Assembly: GCA_002344425.1 (NCBI GenBank)
Contig: DDTV01000033.1
Span: 1 to 5,235 of the forward strand
DNA length: 5,235 nt
Direction of reading: 5' to 3'
DNA from: Candidatus Falkowbacteria bacterium UBA2355
GTDB taxonomy: Bacteria > Patescibacteriota > Patescibacteriia > Patescibacteriales > Patescibacteriaceae
Shown: positions 1 to 5,235 of the stretch, piece after piece
Numbering within the stretch: position 1 is the first letter of the stretch
Layout of the letters: each line of letters opens with the position of its first letter
Notes under the pieces: model-generated
Databases searched by the model: none
Told to the model about the DNA's origin: nothing
The model's input: the letters and a program-made list of their open reading frames with translations, nothing else
Made by a program: the position numbers and the translations under genes

Positions 1-66
1 GAAGTCGTACCGCCGCGCATTGTTGAAACGCGCGAGCGTTTGAACAATGCGCGGCGGTACGACTTC
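1..66. repeat. Near-perfect 66-bp palindrome at the window edge
   Basis: Positions 1-24 are the exact reverse complement of 43-66. After one G/G mismatch (25 with 42), pairing resumes with 26-31 against 36-41, leaving a 4-nt loop GCGA (32-35). The arms end exactly at base 1, so the palindrome could extend beyond the window. It lies inside the galT reading frame and is exactly 22 codons long, so both strands stay open in the same register. The outer half reads as the antisense of the conserved EVVPPRIV coding stretch. The best explanation is a fold-back (chimeric read or assembly) artefact at a contig end. A genuine hairpin is not excluded. Confidence 0.95.
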
Positions 67-519
67 CGTCGCAAAGATTTGCGAATGGGCGTGAGAAATA
101 GACGCGCCTGCTTCCGAGCCTTCATTCTTAAAACACAGGACGTAATTAATTTTTGGTTTTTTCAACAAAACTTGAGTACGCTGCTGATACATTTTAAAAA
201 GATTTACTATCTGAGCGACTTTGAGATCGGCCAATTTCATATTCGGATCCGGCGTTTCAACAATCACTTCCTGATAACCGTAGGCTTTTTTGTTGCTGGG
301 CGTCACGGCTGGATATTTATTCGCCACCGCGATGATTTGCCACAATCCGCGACCGATTGAAGCCAGAGCTTTGGGCTTAAGTTTCTCGAAGCTGAAGTCG
401 CTGTCATGTTGATTCGCCGCAAGTGGCGCCTTGAACTCATGAGGTCGCTTTTTGCGGCCGGGCGCTATTATAACGTAACGGTTGGTGATGTAATCTTTTC
501 GAATTTCGGATTTTTTCAT
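1..519 (-). CDS. galT: GalT-like hexose-1-phosphate uridylyltransferase (HIT superfamily), 3'-truncated by window edge
   Basis: The family transfers a nucleotidyl group between a nucleotide sugar and a sugar 1-phosphate, classically UMP to galactose 1-phosphate in the cytosolic Leloir pathway. I see 173 codons and no stop before the left edge, about half the usual 320-350 aa. The N-terminus has the typical IRKDYITNRYVIIAPGR and RPHEF motifs. WQIIAVANKYPAV (about 60-72) matches the family's WxxRVxPNKFPA stretch. FKNEGSEAGAS (130-140) leads into the catalytic HAHSQ (H143, H145, Q147), followed by VPPRI. H145 should be the nucleophilic His. The CPFC zinc pair normally found after RPHEF is absent, and the usual PDH near 91 reads PDP, so the upstream zinc ligands are lost. 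The ATG at 519 is the only possible start, because an in-frame TAA lies 12 nt upstream. It overlaps the smc stop as ATGA, so translation is probably coupled. Residues after about 160 lie in a palindrome and may be artefactual. The sugar substrate is uncertain; ADP-glucose phosphorylase-like activity is an alternative. Confidence 0.85.
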   Translation of the reverse strand, partial: MKKSEIRKDYITNRYVIIAPGRKKRPHEFKAPLAANQHDSDFSFEKLKPKALASIGRGLWQIIAVANKYPAVTPSNKKAYGYQEVIVETPDPNMKLADLKVAQIVNLFKMYQQRTQVLLKKPKINYVLCFKNEGSEAGASISHAHSQIFATEVVPPRIVQTLARFNNARRYDF

Positions 520-2777
520 CGATTGAATTTAGCATCCTCCAATTTAATGCTCAGCAGTTTGGAAACTCCGTCTTCCTGCATAGTCACGCCGTAAAGAATA
601 GCGGCGCGCAGCATTGAAGCGCGGTTATGGGTAATAACGATAAACTGCGTTTTATGAGAAAGGTCGTCTAAAATCTTGGCCAAGCGTTCCGAGTTGGCTT
701 CATCCAAGGCGGCATCGACTTCATCCAAAACAACAAAGGGTGATGGGTTGGCGGAAATAATTGCGCTAATCAGCGCAATCGCAGTCAAAGCCCGTTCGCC
801 GCCGGAAAGCATCGCAATCGATTTGATTTTTTTGCCCGGGGGCGTCGCCTGAATTTCAATGCCGGCCAAACCGGTGGCGTTATATTTTTGCAAATATTTA
901 ATGCGCTTGAGCTTAACCGCAGAGGCGGACAAAGCGACAGGCTCTTCTTCGGTCTCGGTCGGACCAGGATTTTCATCATTTTCTTCATCAGCCATAACCT
1001 TAATAATCTTGGCGTTGCCGCCATTAAATAGAATTTTGAAGTATTCCTCGAACTTCTGCGCGATAACTTTGAACTCTTTGTCAAAACGCTCTTTAATAGT
1101 CGCATCAAGTTCAATAATGACGTTTTCTAAAGATTGGCCCGTGGCCAACAAATCTTCAACCTGGCCGGACAAAAAGTCATGCCGTTCTTTGGTTGAAACA
1201 TATTCGTTTTCTATTTCAGGATCGATTCCGCCGATTAACTCAAGCTGGCGTTTCAGCTGGGTGATTTTTTCTTGTACTTCAAAGCGCTCAATTTGATCTT
1301 TCTCTCTTTGATCGCGCACCTCTTTCAAACCGCCGAGGTCGGCGCGAATCGAATTCTCCAAATCTTCCAACTTGGTTTCCTGGCGCGCCGCTTCAACGCG
1401 CGATTGATTCAAGCGATTGCTCAATTCATTGATTTCACTTTGCAAGGACTGCAGGTTGTTTTGCAAAGCAAACAACTTTTGCCGTTCGGCTTCTTGCTCC
1501 TGAGTAAAGCGAGCTAACTTTGCCTTAAGTGAGTTGATTTCCAAATCCAAAGCGGCAACTTCTTTTTCTAGCCTTTGGCGCTCCGGAGAAGAATCTTGTT
1601 TTTTGGCCGTTTCCATTTTTTTCGAATCGCCCTTGGTATGCTTACCGGCGAGTTCATGCAATTCTGACAACTCTTTTTTGATCTGAGCGAAAGCCCGCTT
1701 AATACCGGCCAAATCGTTTAAATTTTCAGCTTCTTCCAATAAAGCGATTGACCGCTCAAGTCTTTGGTGAAGCTCGATTGCTATTTCTTTGGTCAATGAG
1801 CCCTGCTCCGCTTCGATTTTCAATTCGAGTCGAGCGTCGATTTTTATAAGTTCCATGTTCACCTTGTCCTTCTTCGTCTGCAGATCGGATAAATCTTTTT
1901 GCAAGCGATCGAATTCGTCATGAACGCCGTTTTGTTTCTGCAAGCCAACCAACTCACTGCTCAAAAGAGCGTGTTTTTTATCTTTGATTTGCTTATTCTT
2001 TTCCAGCTCCAATAATTCCTCATTGGCCGCCTTGAAACGATCGTTAATTTCATGCCAAACAGTGCGGTAATAACTTAACTGCAGTACGCGCAATTCACTT
2101 TCAAGTTCGCCGCGTTTTTTCAAACGATTAACCTGTCTGGTAAGATTGCTTAAACGCGGCTCGATTTCGCCCAAGAGCATTTCGGCTTGACCGAGGTGTT
2201 CAAGACTCAAACGCAATTTATTGAGCGCTTCATCGCGCTTAATTTGAAATTGTTTGACGCCGGTCGCTTCATCGAAAAATTCCTTGCGTTCAGCCAAAGA
2301 AGTATTCAAAAAACCTTCGACCGTGCCTTGGCCGATGACGCTATAAGTTTTGGAGCCGACATTGGCCTTGGCTAACAATAATTGAACATCAAGCAAACGA
2401 ACTCGGGCATTATTGATTAAGTATTCACTCTCTCCGTCGCGATACAATCGCCGCGTTAAGACAAAGTGCGCGTAGTCGAGCGGAGCTAGGCGATCTTCAT
2501 TGTTGAAATAAAGCGAAACTTCAGCCATGCCTAATTTGCCCTTCTTGTCAGAGCCGGAAAAAATAATATCTTCGGACTTTTTGCCGCGCAAAGTTTTCAT
2601 ACTTTGCTCACCCAAAGCCCAGCGTACCGAGTCGGCGATATTGGACTTACCCGAACCGTTCGGACCGACAATCGCGGTCAAACCGCGGCGATCGCCTTCA
2701 ACCAAGCCCGGAAAAACCAGGCTGTTTTTATTGGCAAATGACTTAAAACCCTGAACTTCTAGTTTTTCTAGATACAT
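516..2777 (-). CDS. smc: Short SMC chromosome-segregation ATPase without a recognisable hinge
   Basis: SMC ATPases organise and segregate the chromosome on the nucleoid. This one has 753 residues, against about 1150-1200 in typical bacterial SMC. The N-terminal head begins MYLEKLEVQGFKSF and has Walker A GPNGSGKS (38-45), the following RWALGEQ/LRG region, and the Q-loop region VIGQG (147-151). The C-terminal head has signature LSGGE (657-661), Walker B LDEVD (684-688), D-loop ALDEAN (690-695), H-loop ITHN (H717) and the SMC-typical LYGVTMQEDGVSKL tail. This marks true SMC rather than RecN or SbcC. Heptad-rich arms cover roughly 180-375 and 398-570. Between them are a short helical segment and a Lys/Ser/Asp-rich linker (about 378-400), but no Gly-rich hinge and no CxxC zinc hook. 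The acidic stretch at about 597-613 in the C-head is an insertion. I chose the ATG at 2777 because it begins the conserved N-terminus; an in-frame ATG at 2831 would add 18 residues encoded by the promoter/terminator region. No Shine-Dalgarno is visible. No scpA or scpB lies in the window. Confidence 0.93.
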   Translation of the reverse strand: MYLEKLEVQGFKSFANKNSLVFPGLVEGDRRGLTAIVGPNGSGKSNIADSVRWALGEQSMKTLRGKKSEDIIFSGSDKKGKLGMAEVSLYFNNEDRLAPLDYAHFVLTRRLYRDGESEYLINNARVRLLDVQLLLAKANVGSKTYSVIGQGTVEGFLNTSLAERKEFFDEATGVKQFQIKRDEALNKLRLSLEHLGQAEMLLGEIEPRLSNLTRQVNRLKKRGELESELRVLQLSYYRTVWHEINDRFKAANEELLELEKNKQIKDKKHALLSSELVGLQKQNGVHDEFDRLQKDLSDLQTKKDKVNMELIKIDARLELKIEAEQGSLTKEIAIELHQRLERSIALLEEAENLNDLAGIKRAFAQIKKELSELHELAGKHTKGDSKKMETAKKQDSSPERQRLEKEVAALDLEINSLKAKLARFTQEQEAERQKLFALQNNLQSLQSEINELSNRLNQSRVEAARQETKLEDLENSIRADLGGLKEVRDQREKDQIERFEVQEKITQLKRQLELIGGIDPEIENEYVSTKERHDFLSGQVEDLLATGQSLENVIIELDATIKERFDKEFKVIAQKFEEYFKILFNGGNAKIIKVMADEENDENPGPTETEEEPVALSASAVKLKRIKYLQKYNATGLAGIEIQATPPGKKIKSIAMLSGGERALTAIALISAIISANPSPFVVLDEVDAALDEANSERLAKILDDLSHKTQFIVITHNRASMLRAAILYGVTMQEDGVSKLLSIKLEDAKFNR
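536..540 (-). promoter_or_regulatory. GGAGG Shine-Dalgarno-like site upstream of galT
   Basis: On the minus strand a perfect GGAGG lies within the last smc codons, with 16 nt between it and the galT ATG at 519. That spacing is longer than the usual 5-9 nt, so it is a weak or re-initiation-assisting site at best. An ATG directly after the GGAGG (535-533) is out of frame with galT. With the ATGA overlap, translational coupling is the likelier main route of initiation. Confidence 0.4.
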
Positions 2778-2780
2778 AGT

Positions 2781-2814
2781 AAAAAAAGAGAAAACGGCGT
2801 TCTGCGCCGTTTTC
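2781..2814 (-). terminator. Rho-independent terminator after the NUDIX gene
   Basis: On the minus strand the stem GAAAACGGCG pairs perfectly over 10 bp (2814-2805 with 2799-2790) around a 5-nt loop CAGAA. It is followed directly by the T-rich tail TCTTTTTTT (2789-2781). The plus-strand reading lacks a T-run, so the terminator works only for minus-strand transcripts. It lies 33 nt past the NUDIX stop codon and closes the spoIID-nucleotidyltransferase-NUDIX unit. Its tail ends 3 nt before the smc ATG, so read-through would feed smc. Confidence 0.88.
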
Positions 2815-2820
2815 ATTATA
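2815..2820 (-). promoter_or_regulatory. Sigma70-type -10 box (TATAAT) for smc-galT
   Basis: A perfect TATAAT on the minus strand abuts the first base of the terminator stem. The predicted start, about 7 nt downstream near 2808, falls inside the hairpin, giving a 5' leader of about 31 nt before the smc ATG. There is no good TTGACA at 16-18 nt spacing, only T-rich sequence such as TTTTAT. The region upstream is strongly AT-rich, which could compensate. The leader has a pyrimidine tract (CTCTTTTTTT) and no Shine-Dalgarno. The call rests on the -10 match and position; the start site is inferred. Confidence 0.6.
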
Positions 2821-2847
2821 CAATAGACCAACTATAAATAAAACTAT

Positions 2848-3378
2848 CTATAAAAGCTTTAAATAATCTAAACATATATAACCCGCTTCTAAATCAGTCA
2901 TTTTGCCGCTTTGTAAAAGCATTCTAAAATCGGGAAGGCTCATCAAAACTACTTCCGCAAATTCAGTGCTTTCTAATTTTTGTTCGGAAACTTTTTCACA
3001 ATCAGTAATAACTACGCAATAACGACGCATGGTCGAATAAGCACAATCAAGCGCTTCATTTACCAGAGTAGATTTTCCTTTGTAGCCGGTTTCTTCTAAG
3101 AGCTCCCGTTCAGCCGCCTGCTCAGGACTTTCGCCAGCATCAATATAGCCCCCGGGCATTTCATTTAAAATTTCTTTTGGTCCCGGCCTGAATTGTTTAA
3201 CTAAAATAACCTGCTGGTCCTTGGTTAGAGCCAAAATTGCCGTTGCCGGTCCTTCTTTTTTAATATAAAAGTCAGTTTCTTTACCGTCAGGTAATCTAAA
3301 CATCACCTTCTCTATTTTACGGCTGTATTTTTGAAAAGCGATTTCGCGGGAAATTTCTTCCCAAGCTTGGATATTCAT
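2848..3378 (-). CDS. NUDIX hydrolase, ADP-ribose/ADP-sugar pyrophosphatase-like
   Basis: NUDIX enzymes of this kind cleave the diphosphate of nucleoside-diphosphate-X compounds, such as ADP-ribose or ADP-sugars, to NMP plus X-phosphate in the cytosol with Mg2+. The 176-aa protein is about normal length for the family. The NUDIX box is complete: G77, E83, R91-E92, E95-E96 and G98 fit GX5EX7REUXEEXGU. The metal-binding Glu residues are expected to be E92, E95 and E96. The preceding VKQFRPGPKE (60-69) and ELPAGY-like NEMPGGY (72-78) are typical of the ADP-ribose pyrophosphatase branch, as is the N-terminal beta-strand region (RLPDGKETDFYIKK). Substrate is inferred by resemblance only. The start ATG lies 6 nt after the nucleotidyltransferase stop, so the two are co-transcribed. 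No Shine-Dalgarno is seen; the leader is AT-rich. The gene ends in TAG, 33 nt before the terminator. It may hydrolyse or proofread a nucleotide sugar made by its neighbour, but that is a guess from context. Confidence 0.9.
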   Translation of the reverse strand: MNIQAWEEISREIAFQKYSRKIEKVMFRLPDGKETDFYIKKEGPATAILALTKDQQVILVKQFRPGPKEILNEMPGGYIDAGESPEQAAERELLEETGYKGKSTLVNEALDCAYSTMRRYCVVITDCEKVSEQKLESTEFAEVVLMSLPDFRMLLQSGKMTDLEAGYICLDYLKLL

Positions 3379-3384
3379 TTAATT

Positions 3385-4206
3385 CTAATAATATTTATTA
3401 ATAGCCTCGACAAAGGCGGGGTTGGCGACTGTTTTCGCAAAGCTTGCAGGCGTTCCCACATCATAGAACAATAATTCACCGTTATCAAATGCCCCTAACT
3501 TTCCCTCTGAGACTAAGCTTGGCAACATATCGGCGTAAATTGAAATTGATTGTTTTGAGTTCTTATATTCCTTAAGCCACTCAGTATCAAAAACAACCAT
3601 TCCGGTACTGCTGGCGCGCTTTATAAATTCTTCATCGGTCTCGCTTCCATCATCTTCGCCTTCCAAAGTTTTTACAACTTTATTGTCTTGATCTATGAAC
3701 CAAGCATCTTGATTAGGAACACCTTGACGGTGAGATACGACTATTGTCGCAACTCGTCCGGATTTTTTATGTTCGTTTAATAATTCTGCCTCATCCAATA
3801 AAACAAAGGAATCAACATTTTGAACTATAATCTGATCGCCAAGGTCAGACTGGCTTTTAACTGCTTCGAGCAAATCGCCGCCGTTGCCTCTTTGTTCTTT
3901 GACCAATAAGGTTTCGACCGGAATACCGTAATCCTTATCCGCCAAATAATCCCTGATGTTTTCATGATCGCCCGCACTAATAACTACTTTTCTATAACCT
4001 AGTTTAACGGCATGCTTAAGATGATAGTCCAACAGGCTTTGGCCGCCCATCTCAATCAAAGCCTTGGTAATTCCGGTTTCAGATTTTTTTTCCAGAATAG
4101 GCTCTAACCGAGTGCCTCTTCCCCCGGCATTAATAAGCAGGGTTGTTTGCTTAAACAACTCGCGTTTTTCTTGTTCAATATTTCTAAGATTTATTTGCTC
4201 TGACAT
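3385..4206 (-). CDS. Sugar-1-phosphate nucleotidyltransferase (NTP_transferase family)
   Basis: Enzymes of this Rossmann-like family join a sugar 1-phosphate and an NTP to give an NDP-sugar and pyrophosphate, feeding cell-surface glycan synthesis. The 273-aa protein has about 20 leading residues before TTLLINAGGRGTRL (21-34), whose GGxGTR loop binds the nucleotide phosphates. The conserved PKxL lysine appears as TKAL (K48), followed by GGQSLLDYHL. GNGGDLLEA (107-115) matches the family's GTxxAL region. The metal-binding Asp is probably D132 in QNVDSF; most relatives have GD, so V131 is unusual. The closing YDVGTPASF (248-256) is the usual DxGTP motif. An acidic stretch (about 182-193) sits where relatives vary. 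It resembles the RmlA/HddC/ManC-type group broadly; the base and sugar cannot be assigned. The ATG at 4206 follows the spoIID-like TAA with a 1-nt gap, implying coupled translation. The coding sequence ends in TAG, 6 nt before the NUDIX gene. Confidence 0.9.
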   Translation of the reverse strand: MSEQINLRNIEQEKRELFKQTTLLINAGGRGTRLEPILEKKSETGITKALIEMGGQSLLDYHLKHAVKLGYRKVVISAGDHENIRDYLADKDYGIPVETLLVKEQRGNGGDLLEAVKSQSDLGDQIIVQNVDSFVLLDEAELLNEHKKSGRVATIVVSHRQGVPNQDAWFIDQDNKVVKTLEGEDDGSETDEEFIKRASSTGMVVFDTEWLKEYKNSKQSISIYADMLPSLVSEGKLGAFDNGELLFYDVGTPASFAKTVANPAFVEAINKYY

Positions 4207-4207
4207 T

Positions 4208-5235
4208 TTAATAAGCTTTGGCTAATTCAATTCCGGTATAAAAATATTTTAAAACTTGATCCCATGCCTGTCCTTCATTAACCATCAACAGGGCTCCGCG
4301 AGCCGACATGCCGACTCCATGGCCATAGAGATTCTTACCTTTGTCTTGAGGCACCGGTACGCTCTGAAGCCAAGGTATAGAATCACCGCTCCAAACTTCT
4401 GTCCAAGCGCGCGTTCTTCCATCGGAGTTGGAGAAATAAGGCGTAATAACCGGCCGACCCAAGTAAGTCACAACCATACCACGCGTTGATTCAATCGCCG
4501 CCGCTAAGCGCGGCATTCTAATTTCTGAATTATAACCTCGATAAACTTGGTCATAGTAAGAGTCGATATGAAAATGATTGGCGGCATGTTTAGTTGAGCC
4601 GTCAACAACGCCATAAGTGATTCCCCGCTGATAATGATATAAGGCGTATGTTCGGGCGGCCGTCGCCATAACTTTTTGAAATTCAACGGTTGAGGCGTTG
4701 GTTGTTTCGGCCAAGCCTTTTAAATAAGTTTCAATTGATAATTCGTTGATCAACCAGGTTTTTTGCGCCGGCTCAGTGTAGCGATATTCAATAATGTTAC
4801 GAAAACGGTTATCGGAAGCATTACGGTTCCAATTCGGCGCATTTTTATAATCAAGCAAAGTCGCTACGGAATTATAAGTTCGAGGCACGAAGCGCAAGGG
4901 CGCCGCCGCTGTTTTCTCAATGCCGAGAACAACAGCGGCATAGCGCCGAGAAGCGGGATTAAAAGAAAAACTAGCCGCAATATTGGGCGAAACTCCCGAA
5001 AAAATAATTTCCGACCCGGCGTAGATATCATAATAATCATTAAAGGTCAGACGCTGAGGCCCGGCCGCGGCATACAAACCGATTCGCATCATCGGTTCTA
5101 TCTCGGTCTGCACCCCGCTTTGAGGCGCTTGCGGTTTAACAGGTTCGGCAATCGGCGCGGGAGCGGGCGCAGGAGAAACAGGAGCGGGCGCGGAAGTGGC
5201 TAGAGGCTTATTAATAGTAATAAAAACTCTTTGCA
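4208..5235 (-). CDS. SpoIID/LytB domain protein (peptidoglycan-acting), 5' end beyond window
   Basis: SpoIID is a lytic transglycosylase of peptidoglycan and LytB-type relatives modulate amidases; outside spore formers such proteins remodel the envelope. The frame stays open to the right edge, so 341 residues are visible and the N-terminus (signal peptide or anchor) is missing. A GTG at 5113 is possible but not needed, because coding-like sequence continues upstream. Numbering from the edge: RVFITINKP (2-10), a Pro/Ala-rich linker (about 10-40), then EPMMRIGLY and a beta-rich N-terminal half. The SpoIID core has LSIETYLKGLAE (165-176), AARTYAL (192-198), PYFSNSDGRT (265-274) and GHGVGMS (304-310), ending YFYTGIEL. 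E176 is the best candidate for the catalytic Glu, but the loop after YLKG is about 2 residues shorter than the usual GVVxSEMP form. SDGRT replaces the common SGGxT. It is the first visible gene of the unit and is followed after 1 nt by the nucleotidyltransferase. Extracytoplasmic location is inferred from the family. Confidence 0.88.
   Translation of the reverse strand, partial: QRVFITINKPLATSAPAPVSPAPAPAPIAEPVKPQAPQSGVQTEIEPMMRIGLYAAAGPQRLTFNDYYDIYAGSEIIFSGVSPNIAASFSFNPASRRYAAVVLGIEKTAAAPLRFVPRTYNSVATLLDYKNAPNWNRNASDNRFRNIIEYRYTEPAQKTWLINELSIETYLKGLAETTNASTVEFQKVMATAARTYALYHYQRGITYGVVDGSTKHAANHFHIDSYYDQVYRGYNSEIRMPRLAAAIESTRGMVVTYLGRPVITPYFSNSDGRTRAWTEVWSGDSIPWLQSVPVPQDKGKNLYGHGVGMSARGALLMVNEGQAWDQVLKYFYTGIELAKAY
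5160..5191. repeat. 11-bp direct repeat in the Pro/Ala linker of the SpoIID-like gene
   Basis: GGAGCGGGCGC occurs at 5160-5170 and again at 5181-5191. The 21-bp period equals seven codons, so copy-number change would keep the frame. On the minus strand it encodes an alternating Ala-Pro pattern. This is a slippage-prone, GC-rich linker repeat between the N-terminal segment and the SpoIID domain, not a mobile element. Confidence 0.7.

Noticed and set aside
40..360. Plus-strand open frame of 106 codons
   Set aside because: It lies antisense to the clearly recognisable GalT-like gene, begins inside the edge palindrome, and its protein resembles no family.
516..518. TGA read as an amino acid (alternative genetic code)
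   Set aside because: The SMC tail ends naturally here and the TGA overlaps the galT start as ATGA, so TGA works as a stop.
533..535. ATG just after GGAGG as a galT start
   Set aside because: It is out of frame with the GalT-like protein, and an in-frame TAA limits galT to the ATG at 519.
859..1517. Plus-strand open frames opposite smc
   Set aside because: They are antisense to strongly conserved SMC coding sequence and their products are low-complexity with no recognisable domains.
2778..2831. N-terminal extension of smc starting at 2831 or 2816
   Set aside because: The 18 extra residues are encoded by the TATAAT box and terminator hairpin, and the SMC family begins at MYLEKLEVQGFKSF.
2848..4206. 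Possible horizontal transfer of the NUDIX and nucleotidyltransferase genes because they look AT-richer
   Set aside because: Hand counts of a few 60-base lines gave about 30-48% GC here against 43-50% in smc, too variable and too small a sample to support transfer.
5111..5113. GTG as the start of the SpoIID-like protein
   Set aside because: The frame is open for 40 more codons to the window edge with a Pro/Ala linker typical of an exported protein, so the true start is upstream.
4763..5203. Plus-strand frame of 146 codons, Arg/Gly-rich at its end
   Set aside because: The basic tail is simply the antisense of the Pro/Ala-rich linker in the SpoIID-like gene; there is no start signal or homology.

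Overview
The window carries five protein-coding genes, all read from the minus strand and packed almost without gaps. Two run off the edges. In transcription order (right to left) they are: a SpoIID/LytB-type cell-wall protein (start lies beyond the right edge), a sugar-1-phosphate nucleotidyltransferase, a NUDIX hydrolase resembling ADP-ribose/ADP-sugar pyrophosphatases, an unusually short SMC chromosome-condensation ATPase, and a GalT-like hexose-1-phosphate uridylyltransferase (C-terminus lost at the left edge). I see no RNA gene, CRISPR array, insertion sequence or credible plus-strand gene.

The genes form two transcription units. Unit 1 is spoIID-like, nucleotidyltransferase and NUDIX, with gaps of 1 and 6 nt. 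It ends at a clear Rho-independent terminator at 2781-2814. Unit 2 is smc and galT, joined by a 4-nt ATGA overlap. A perfect TATAAT box (2815-2820) abuts the terminator stem. A transcript started from it would begin inside the hairpin and lack most of one arm, so the downstream unit should escape the terminator. This compact junction occupies nearly all of the 70 nt between NUDIX and smc.

The most striking protein is the SMC. Both ATPase half-heads are complete and canonical, but the protein is only 753 aa. The two coiled-coil arms are joined by a short helical and hydrophilic linker, with no recognisable hinge dimerisation domain. The GalT-like protein keeps the HxHxQ nucleotidyl-transfer motif but has lost the three structural zinc ligands that lie upstream of it.

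The first 66 bases are a nearly perfect palindrome ending flush with the window edge and lying inside galT. It is most simply read as a fold-back assembly or amplification artefact at a contig end, although it remains in frame.

The organism is probably a member of the Candidate Phyla Radiation (Patescibacteria, perhaps Parcubacteria-like). This is inferred from dense short-gap operons, a non-sporulation SpoIID protein with a Pro/Ala linker, the reduced SMC, moderate GC and weak or absent Shine-Dalgarno sites. No marker gene is present to prove it. TGA appears to act as a stop (smc end), which argues against lineages that recode TGA.

Functionally, unit 1 looks like envelope and nucleotide-sugar metabolism: peptidoglycan remodelling, NDP-sugar synthesis, and hydrolysis of a nucleotide-sugar-like molecule. 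Unit 2 couples chromosome organisation to another sugar-nucleotide enzyme, probably through genome compaction rather than a shared pathway.
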